13,525 nucleotides of DNA from Acidimicrobiia bacterium (GTDB lineage: Bacteria > Actinomycetota > Acidimicrobiia > Acidimicrobiales > SZUA-35): NCBI GenBank assembly GCA_029857855.1, contig JAOUGG010000015.1, positions 1 through 13,525 on the forward strand, in the 5' to 3' direction. Numbering within the stretch: position 1 is the stretch's first letter; each line of letters opens with the position of its first letter. Shown here piece after piece: positions 7,601-13,525 of the stretch. Made by a program: the position numbers and the translations under genes. Under the pieces are notes generated by a model that saw only the letters and a program-made list of their open reading frames with translations, ran no database searches and had not been told where the DNA came from.

Positions 7601-8998
7601 ATGCCAGACCCAGCCTCACATCCTCCTGCACGTCCCCTGAAGATGCGTAATCTTCGAGCTGGACGAACGGCCGTGCCGACCAAGGTCGCCGAGCCGGAGG
7701 TCCCGCCGATCACGAGCGGAACGGTCGACACGCTCGATGAGTGGCATCGCTCCCTCGACCATGCAATCCGAGACCGGATGTCGTCGGGCGCCAACATCGC
7801 CGTCTTCACCATTTCCCTCCGACGCCTCGACCTGACGCGCCGCTCGGAAACGACCCCTCGACCCAACGACACCGACATGGCCGCCCTGGCCTTGTCCATC
7901 GCCACCTCGATCGATCCTCGATTGGTCGTCCACATCACCGCCCCCGACGAACTGGTCGGCTTCATGGCCGACAGCGGACGGGTCGAGGCGGAACGGATCA
8001 TGGGGCGTCTCCTGGCCGGCCTCTCCGGAATTCTCACGAACGGTCCGGACACACTCGCGGTGGCACCACAGCTCGGAGCGGGGTTCATCGGCGACAACAT
8101 CACCACCGGTGAGCTGGCCCTCGACGCCGCCAACGTGACGTTGACCCAGACGACGAGGGCTGCGCCCTTCCTCATCTACAACGACTACGTGCACCAGCGG
8201 ATCGTGCGCGAACTCCAGACCAGGGAAGCGCTTCCCGAAGCCGTCGCCGCCAACGAGATCTCGCTCGCCTTCGAACCCCGTGGAACGACCAGCGGCGACC
8301 GGTTCGTGGGCATCGAGGCCTTCGCCCGCTGGGAACACACCAAGCTGGGCACCATTCCGCCCCCGGAGTTTCTGCGCATCGCCGACGAACTCGATCTGAT
8401 GGTGGAGATGGGCCACCGTCTCCGGGACCGGGCCGCGGGCTCCGCCGTTGCGTGGTTCCGCAACGGTTGGCTGGCCGAAGGCACGCTGTGGCTGAACGTG
8501 TCGTACAGCGAGTTCTGTCATCGAGGTTTCGCCGCTTCGATGGGAGAGCTGCGAAGCCGCTATCCCGAGGTGAAGCTTGGTATCGAGATCGACGACAGTC
8601 CTTTGCTCGACGAAGCGGTCGTCACGTCGATGCTGGAGCCGGTACGCAAGCTCGACGTCGAGATCGCCCTCGACAACATCGGTTTGACGACGATCTCACT
8701 CGGCCGCCTCCAGCGCCTCCCGCTCAGCTCGATCAACCTCAGCGGGGCGATCGTTCACTCCCTGGTGAGCGACACGGTCTACCAGCACCTCGCAACGACC
8801 GTGTGCGAGATCGCCCACAGCCGGGGAATCGTCGTCACGGCGTGCCAGGCCGAGACCCGTGAACAGCTGGCTGCGGCCCGCTCCCTCGGTATCGACCACA
8901 TTCAAGGACACGTCCTCGCCGCCCCGGTAAAGGCGCCGCAGGTCGCCGAACTGCTCTCGTCCGGCGTGACCCCCGAAGACCGCCGAGGCCGCCGGTAA
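7601..8998 (+). CDS. Tandem degenerate GGDEF-EAL protein, probably catalytically inactive
   Basis: 465 aa, cytosolic, no transmembrane or sensor domain. Residues about 60-200 fit a GGDEF fold, but the signature is APDEL (114-118), so diguanylate cyclase activity is unlikely. Residues about 208-453 fit an EAL domain. Retained are E239 (EAFARW), N299 (LNVS), E329 (IEIDDS), D358 and Q435 (QGHVL). Lost are the second Asp of the DDFG motif (now N359 in LDNIG), the catalytic Lys of the KID position (now N379 in INLS) and the Glu of AEGVET (now C415 in ACQAET). With three active-site positions gone, phosphodiesterase activity is unlikely; the protein may bind c-di-GMP as an effector or act through protein contacts. 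Start: ATG 7601 has only a weak GAGA upstream; ATG 7643 is the alternative and would remove a Pro-rich stretch. The role is inferred from residue losses. Confidence 0.88.
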   Translation: MPDPASHPPARPLKMRNLRAGRTAVPTKVAEPEVPPITSGTVDTLDEWHRSLDHAIRDRMSSGANIAVFTISLRRLDLTRRSETTPRPNDTDMAALALSIATSIDPRLVVHITAPDELVGFMADSGRVEAERIMGRLLAGLSGILTNGPDTLAVAPQLGAGFIGDNITTGELALDAANVTLTQTTRAAPFLIYNDYVHQRIVRELQTREALPEAVAANEISLAFEPRGTTSGDRFVGIEAFARWEHTKLGTIPPPEFLRIADELDLMVEMGHRLRDRAAGSAVAWFRNGWLAEGTLWLNVSYSEFCHRGFAASMGELRSRYPEVKLGIEIDDSPLLDEAVVTSMLEPVRKLDVEIALDNIGLTTISLGRLQRLPLSSINLSGAIVHSLVSDTVYQHLATTVCEIAHSRGIVVTACQAETREQLAAARSLGIDHIQGHVLAAPVKAPQVAELLSSGVTPEDRRGRR

Positions 8999-9057
8999 GA
9001 CGGCGCCGGATGAACGTTGTGGTCGGGACGTCGGCTGCCGGGGGCTGGACCATCGCC

Positions 9058-9375
9058 TCAGTCGCCGGTCAGATCCTCGGCTTCGATCAGGTCACCCGCC
9101 GCGGCGAGCGCTGCTCCAAGGTTGACCGCACGCTCGTAAACGGCGGTGAAGTAGTGCTCGGAGGCATTCTGCTGACCCGACAGAGGCGGCCGGCCGAGCG
9201 ACTTCACGACGGCGACCGGGTTCGTCGTGATGTTGACCCGGACATCGGCCACCGAGGGCAGGGCGTCGGGATCACCCCAGAACCTCTTGGGGTCGACGCG
9301 GCTCCTCGTCTTGGTCTTGCGGCGCCGGGTCTGGGTCCGAGGCTTGCTCTTGCTGCTACGACTGGCTCGTGCCAT
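9058..9375 (-). CDS. Small basic protein encoded directly after the SNF2 helicase, unknown function
   Basis: 105 aa, no family I can name. The first 26 residues are a dense Arg/Lys/Ser/Thr tract (MARASRSSKSKPRTQTRRRK), likely disordered and able to bind nucleic acid. Residues 28-104 look like a folded region: RFWGDPDALP, VRVNITTNPVAVVKSLGRPP, then two helices including EHYFTAVYERAVNLGAALAA and an acidic end. No signal peptide, membrane segment or cysteine pairs (so not a SWIM zinc finger). Start: ATG 9375 has AGGAAA with 5-nt spacing, lying in the 23-bp gap after the helicase stop, so co-transcription and linked translation with the helicase are very likely. It converges on the GGDEF-EAL gene with 59 bp between stops and no obvious terminator there. 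Confidence 0.82.
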   Translation of the reverse strand: MARASRSSKSKPRTQTRRRKTKTRSRVDPKRFWGDPDALPSVADVRVNITTNPVAVVKSLGRPPLSGQQNASEHYFTAVYERAVNLGAALAAAGDLIEAEDLTGD

Positions 9376-9398
9376 GGTTCTTTCCTACCGATCCGGGC

Positions 9399-12300
9399 TC
9401 AGCTGACCGTCGCCACGGCCTGCTCGCCGTCGACGTTCGAGTCGCAGTTGGGGTCATCCCGACCGTCATGCTCGTCGCCTGCCACTTCCTCCGCCACCTG
9501 ATCGGAGGCATCGGTCGACGCCTCCGGGGCACCGGCCCAGGACAAGGGCGAGGACGAGGACGAGGACGACGGTGAGGCAGTACTCGGTTCCGAGAGATCC
9601 TCGAGCTCGGTGGCCAGCAGAAGATCGGGGTTGAGGCCGAGTGCGGCCTGGAGCTGCTCGGCGTCGAGGTCACCGACCGAACTCGACTTCGGCAGGACCA
9701 TCTCGGCAATGCGCCGCTTTCCGGCCACGACCTCCTCGACCCGTTCGTCCACGGTACCGGGGCAGACGAGCCGGTGACAGATCACGGTGTTCTTCTGACC
9801 GATCCGCCACACCCGGTCGCGAGCCTGATCCTCAACAGCCGGGTTCCACCAGCGATCGTAGAGCACCACATGACTGGCCGCGGTCAGGTTCAGCCCGGTT
9901 CCACCCGCCTTCAGCGAAAGCACCATCGCTCCCGCATCGGTCTTGGCCTGGAACTCCTCGACCATACGGTCGCGGGCCCCGCGGCTCAGACCACCGTGAT
10001 AGCAGTTGATCTTCTTGCCCGTGCGGGCCGAGAGGTACTCGGCGAGACGCTCACCCCAGGTGGCGAAGTGGGTGAAGATGAGCATTCGCTCGTCGGCGGC
10101 GAAGACGTTCTCGACGATCTCGTTGAGCCGGGCCAGTTTGCCCGAGCGACCGTCGAGCGGGTCGTCGTCGTGCTGGTAGGCGGCTGGATGGTTGCAGATC
10201 TGCTTGAGTGCGGTGATGGCGGCCAGAACGGCGCCCTTTCGCTGGGGACCGTCCTCCGAGGACGCCTCTACAACGAGGGTGTCGAGCACCGCCTGATAGA
10301 GGCCGATCTGCTCGGGGGTCATGGCGCAATGGTCGAGCTCGTCGATCCGGTCCGGCAGCTCGGCCGCGATCGACGGTTCGGCCTTGGTCCGGCGGAACAC
10401 GAGAATGCCGTTGAGGGCCCGCAGCGCCCGCTCCGCCGTGTCCTTGACGTCTCCCGTACTCGACAGCTGGGCGACGAAGGCGGAACGACCGCCGACCAGG
10501 CCGGGATTCGTGAAGTCCATGATGGCCCAGAGATCACCGAGCCCGTTCTCGATCGGCGTTCCGGTGAGGGCGACCCTGGTGCGGGCCGGCAGCCGACGCA
10601 GCTGCTGGGCAGTCTCCGATGCCGGGTTCTTGATGGCCTGGGCTTCGTCGAGGACGACCTTGTCCCATTCGATCTCCTCGAGCTCGGCGATGTCACGTAC
10701 GGCGGTGCCGTAGGTGGTAATGACCAGATCGACGGCTTCCACGGCCTTGGCCACCTGCTTGCCCTCCGCCCGGTTGGGGCCGTGGTGGACCAGCACCTTC
10801 AGACCGGGTACGAACCGGGCGGCCTCGGCGGCCCAGTTGCCGACGACGGCCGGCGGAGCGATGACGAGTGCCCGTCCGGGGCGTTCGGAGACCTCGATGT
10901 GGGCCAGGACCGTCGGTGTCTTGCCGAGACCCATGTCAAGCGCCAGACAGCCGCCGAGACCAGCGCTGTCGAGGAATTCGAGCCAGGTTCTGGCTTCGGC
11001 CTGATAGCTCCGGAGTTCGCCGGAGAAACCTTCGAGCGTTGTGGGCGGATCCTCGGGGAGGTTCGCCGCGCTCTGCAACAGGTCGGCGGCCCAGCCTTCG
11101 CCGGCCAGCGAGACGCCGCCCGGGAATGGTGTGCCCTCGAGACCGAGGGCGTGGCGCAACATGTCGGCGCCGGAGAGTCGGGTCTTGTCGGCTCGTTCGG
11201 CCAGTGCGGCCGCGGCCTGGGCCAGATCGGCCTGGTCGAGTTCGACCCATTGGCCCCGTGACTTGATGAGCGGACGGGCCTCGGCGGCCAGCGCGCTGAT
11301 CTCCGCCGCGGTGAGCTCGATGTCGTCGAACACCACCGACCAGCGGACGTTGGCCAGTTGCTGGGCCCCGACCACCGACTCCTGGGCCTCCTCGGAGGTG
11401 AGTCGGAGAGCGGGCGACGGCCTCTTGCGTGACAGCGCCGGGGCTCGCACATCGTAGCCGGCGGCAATTAGCACGCGACCCTCCACCGTCATCAACTGCC
11501 AGGCTTCGTCCTGACTGAGAACGACCTCGCCCCGACGGCGAGCGCCAGGTCGGAGGAGTTCCGGATACAGGCGTTCCAGTCGGATCAGTTCCTGTTCGAC
11601 CTCTTTGCGCCGGCTGTTCGACGAGTTGACCATCACCTGTTCGACCGGCAGCAGCCGACCCTCGGTGTTCGGGGCGAGAACGGCCAGGTACCAGGCGTTC
11701 GATTCATCCGGCGGGTCGAGTTGGATGACGAGCTTGAACTTCTGGTTTCCACTGACCGGTTTCGACCACTGGTCCATGCGGCGGGCCAGTTCCGAGCCGA
11801 GACGGCTTGGGGCGAGGAACGGTGTTCCGTCGAGCAGGGCGAGGAACGCCTCGGCCACTTCCCCCTTGGATGCCGGGTCGGGCGGCGGAGCGGGGACGTC
11901 GAGGCGGCTGGCCGCCTCGTGGCAGATCGCACTGATCAGGTCGGACAGCACGGCCGCGGTCATCGCCGAGGCGTCGGGACGGCTCTCGATGACACCGACC
12001 GAACCGGGGAGACCGTCGCAGAGCGCCTGGTGCTCCGCCTGGTCGACCAGAGCCGGAGCCCAGCGAACCTCGAACGGCGAACTGGTTTCGGTTCCCTTGG
12101 GCGTGTCTGCGGATCGACGTGCCTTCTTGACCTGTGGAACCATTCGGCCCTGAGCGACGAGGCGAATGGCCAGCGTGGTGACCAGACCGATCCAGACGGC
12201 GCTCGGGCCGAGCAGCGCCGGTTCGATGTCATCCGGATCGCGGTCGGCGGCGGAAGCGAGCGACGCCAGCCAACCGAGGCAGGAGCCGATGGGGGCCCAC

Positions 12301-12836
12301 ACGGCCGGTGCGCGACCCTGGTTCGGGACCTTGATCGAGTTGTAGGTCTCCCACCCGATCGACTCGGCACCCGCCGCCGTCAGCATGCTCATGAGTTCAT
12401 CGTTGTCGACGGCCTCGGCGTCGTGCCCGGCCGCCCAGGCCACGACACGCCCGGGGGTCCAGGCCAATTGGAGCTGCGCCACGCCCGTCGTCGCCGGTGG
12501 CTCCGGCTCGACTTCCGGCTTGAGCTGCTCGGCGTCGGCGGGTTCGGCCTGGCCGACGAGCTGGGTCAGCACCTCATCGATACATTGCCACTCCCGTTCG
12601 AAGTCGGCGACCACCAGCGCACGCTCGTGACTCTTGAGCTCACGATTCGCCCGGTCGATTGCCAGTGCGGCGTCGTCGAGCAGGCGAAGCAGGGCCGCGA
12701 CCCATGGCTGCTGGTGGGTGTTCAGCAGAACCATGTCGTCGGCCGTGGCCACACCATCGAGGTGGGCCTGAACAACATCGAAAAAATCGCTCGACGAAAC
12801 CGGGAGAGGTCCCGCAGTCATAGTGGTCGTCGTCAT
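9399..12836 (-). CDS. SNF2-family DEAD/DEAH-like helicase/translocase (HelZ-like)
   Basis: ATP-driven double-stranded DNA translocase of the SNF2/Rad54 superfamily 2 group, 1145 aa from ATG 12836. About 590 N-terminal residues carry no ATPase motifs and probably include the SNF2-associated domain common in bacterial HelZ-like proteins. The ATPase follows: motif I DMGLGKT (634-640), motif II DEAQAIKN (730-737), motif III LTGTPIENG (757-765), motif V LSLKAGGTGLNLTAA (973-987) and motif VI DQARDRVWRIGQ (1003-1014). The last 65 residues are Ser-rich and acidic. Start: the frame is open to 13028, but the extra N terminus is Arg/Cys-rich and unlike the rest. ATG 12836 begins MTTTTMTAG; GGAG abuts it without spacing and a TACAGA -10-like hexamer lies 10 nt upstream, so a near-leaderless mRNA is possible. 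Substrate and biological role unknown; repair or transcription-linked remodelling are family possibilities. Confidence 0.92.
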   Translation of the reverse strand: MTTTTMTAGPLPVSSSDFFDVVQAHLDGVATADDMVLLNTHQQPWVAALLRLLDDAALAIDRANRELKSHERALVVADFEREWQCIDEVLTQLVGQAEPADAEQLKPEVEPEPPATTGVAQLQLAWTPGRVVAWAAGHDAEAVDNDELMSMLTAAGAESIGWETYNSIKVPNQGRAPAVWAPIGSCLGWLASLASAADRDPDDIEPALLGPSAVWIGLVTTLAIRLVAQGRMVPQVKKARRSADTPKGTETSSPFEVRWAPALVDQAEHQALCDGLPGSVGVIESRPDASAMTAAVLSDLISAICHEAASRLDVPAPPPDPASKGEVAEAFLALLDGTPFLAPSRLGSELARRMDQWSKPVSGNQKFKLVIQLDPPDESNAWYLAVLAPNTEGRLLPVEQVMVNSSNSRRKEVEQELIRLERLYPELLRPGARRRGEVVLSQDEAWQLMTVEGRVLIAAGYDVRAPALSRKRPSPALRLTSEEAQESVVGAQQLANVRWSVVFDDIELTAAEISALAAEARPLIKSRGQWVELDQADLAQAAAALAERADKTRLSGADMLRHALGLEGTPFPGGVSLAGEGWAADLLQSAANLPEDPPTTLEGFSGELRSYQAEARTWLEFLDSAGLGGCLALDMGLGKTPTVLAHIEVSERPGRALVIAPPAVVGNWAAEAARFVPGLKVLVHHGPNRAEGKQVAKAVEAVDLVITTYGTAVRDIAELEEIEWDKVVLDEAQAIKNPASETAQQLRRLPARTRVALTGTPIENGLGDLWAIMDFTNPGLVGGRSAFVAQLSSTGDVKDTAERALRALNGILVFRRTKAEPSIAAELPDRIDELDHCAMTPEQIGLYQAVLDTLVVEASSEDGPQRKGAVLAAITALKQICNHPAAYQHDDDPLDGRSGKLARLNEIVENVFAADERMLIFTHFATWGERLAEYLSARTGKKINCYHGGLSRGARDRMVEEFQAKTDAGAMVLSLKAGGTGLNLTAASHVVLYDRWWNPAVEDQARDRVWRIGQKNTVICHRLVCPGTVDERVEEVVAGKRRIAEMVLPKSSSVGDLDAEQLQAALGLNPDLLLATELEDLSEPSTASPSSSSSSSPLSWAGAPEASTDASDQVAEEVAGDEHDGRDDPNCDSNVDGEQAVATVS
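9549..9569. repeat. Hexanucleotide repeat CGAGGA x3.5 in the helicase tail
   Basis: Three perfect CGAGGA copies plus CGA. On the - strand this encodes the seven-serine run in the C-terminal tail of the SNF2 helicase. The unit is a multiple of three, so gain or loss of copies would alter tail length without shifting the frame. Confidence 0.7.
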
Positions 12837-13160
12837 CTCCAACAAATCTGTAGCGTGGCTGGGAGCGCACGGACGCTGCGAGCCTGGGCCGCATTCGCGC
12901 CACCGCTTGCATCGCACTCGTGGATGACCCTTCCAACCAACCGGGCGATCATCTTCACGAGCCGACGTCATGGCCTGCAGCCGACGGGCACGATCTCCTG
13001 TCACCCGTCTTCGTAGCTTAGCGCCCATTCACACCGTTCGCCACGATTGTCGGCGGGCTTAGGTACTGATTTCCTCGATTCCTGTCGGCCGTCCGGCCGG
13101 CGCCATTAGCAAACCGCTGTCACCCGGCACCGACGGCACCGACCGCGGTCGCTCACGGCA
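12837..13160. other. Intergenic region upstream of the SNF2 helicase
   Basis: 324 bp between two - strand genes with no credible gene. It holds a TACAGA -10-like hexamer for the helicase (12847-12852, - strand) without a clear -35. Near the upstream gene are a 12-bp palindrome CGACCGCGGTCG (13140-13151), a tandem 9-bp repeat CGGCACCGA (13125-13133 and 13134-13142) and a CGGCC/GGCCG stem at about 13086-13099. None is followed by a T-run on -, so a terminator for the gene at 13161 is not clear. Confidence 0.45.
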
Positions 13161-13511
13161 TCAGGCGCTGTTGCCGAGGTCGACGTGATACGCCTCGTAG
13201 ATCAGATCTGCGCCACGCTGGCGGTGCCTCGTGATCTGGCCCATCACCTCAACGGCCTCGTTGCGAACCGCAATGGCGGCGTCTTCCACCTGCTCTTCGG
13301 TCTGATCGTGTTCAGATGAGAGCTCGGCGACGGCCAGCGCCAGACGGTGGGCCGCCTTTTCCAGACTTTCGTGGTCCAGTCTCATCTGCTTGACCCGGCG
13401 ATCGAGACGGGGGGCCACGGTGACGATCTCGTCGAGAATGTTGCCGGGTCCGTCGGTCTGGGCCACGTGCTCGTAGATCCTGGCCACCGCGTGATCGACG
13501 GCCATGGCCAC
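13161..13511 (-). CDS. Helical hypothetical protein, possibly 5'-truncated by the window edge
   Basis: 116 aa as drawn from GTG 13511; ATG 13505 is the next in-frame start. The frame stays open to the window end, so the true start may lie outside. No family recognised with confidence. The sequence is almost wholly alpha-helical and charged, with coiled-coil-like spacing at about residues 30-105 (VKQMRLDHESLEKAAHRLAL, then a Glu-rich turn, then MGQITRHRQRGADLIYEAY). No signal peptide or membrane helix, no cysteines. Histidines near acidic residues (DHESLEKAAH, RHRQRGADLIYE) loosely recall hemerythrin-like bundles, but the metal-ligand pattern is not clear enough to call. It is on the same strand as the SNF2 helicase but 324 bp away, so probably a separate transcript. 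Confidence 0.65.
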   Translation of the reverse strand: MAMAVDHAVARIYEHVAQTDGPGNILDEIVTVAPRLDRRVKQMRLDHESLEKAAHRLALAVAELSSEHDQTEEQVEDAAIAVRNEAVEVMGQITRHRQRGADLIYEAYHVDLGNSA

Positions 13512-13525
13512 GCGTAACCGCCATC

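Noticed and set aside
9058..9375. SWIM zinc-finger protein as helicase partner
   Set aside because: The small protein after the helicase has no cysteines or CxC...CxH pattern, so it cannot be a SWIM finger.
9774..11261. 495-codon open frame on + opposite the SNF2 helicase motor
   Set aside because: Antisense to intact SNF2 motifs; the translation is Gly/Asp/Val-rich with no fold signature, so a compositional shadow.
11721..13016. 431-codon open frame on + opposite the helicase N terminus
   Set aside because: It covers the helicase N-terminal region and the upstream gap, but its composition is Arg/Gly-rich and no family is recognisable. The helicase frame is the better explanation.
12837..13028. 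64-residue N-terminal extension of the SNF2 helicase
   Set aside because: The frame is open, but the extension is Arg/Cys/Trp-rich and unlike the following sequence, and a promoter-like hexamer lies inside it.

Overview
The window is GC-rich and densely coded, with short intergenic gaps and a strong preference for G/C at third codon positions. Gene content (an AfsR/SARP-type BTAD regulator fused to an AAA ATPase, a GGDEF-EAL-type protein, a HelZ-like SNF2 helicase, an acyl-CoA ligase) points to an actinobacterium. Acidimicrobiia or a similar deep, non-Streptomyces lineage is my best guess, but it is an inference from style and content and not from a marker gene. I see no tRNA, rRNA, insertion sequence, integrase, CRISPR array or att-like repeat. 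The window reads as ordinary chromosome, not an island.

Layout. Left part (1-3360): a fatty-acid/acyl-CoA ligase on + converges, across about 30 bp holding a 14-bp palindrome, on a two-gene - strand block: an M20-family metallopeptidase followed by a 51-residue single-pass membrane microprotein. Middle (3360-9000): a 176-bp divergent spacer, then a 1239-residue SARP-AAA-repeat regulator on +, a 345-bp non-coding interval with a very strong intrinsic terminator, and a tandem GGDEF-EAL protein whose two domains have both lost signature residues. Right part (9058-13525), all on -: a helical hypothetical protein at the window edge (possibly cut at its 5' end), a 324-bp gap, a 1145-residue SNF2/HelZ-like helicase, and 23 bp after it a small basic protein that is almost certainly co-transcribed.

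How the genes may work together. The SARP regulator and the degenerate c-di-GMP-type protein are adjacent and co-oriented but separated by a terminator, so they are neighbouring signalling genes and not a demonstrated operon. The helicase and the small basic protein form the clearest functional pair. The ligase and peptidase look like independent metabolic genes. I do not see a convincing new multi-gene system. The items most worth following up are the degenerate GGDEF-EAL protein, the helicase-partner pair, and the non-coding interval at 7256-7500.
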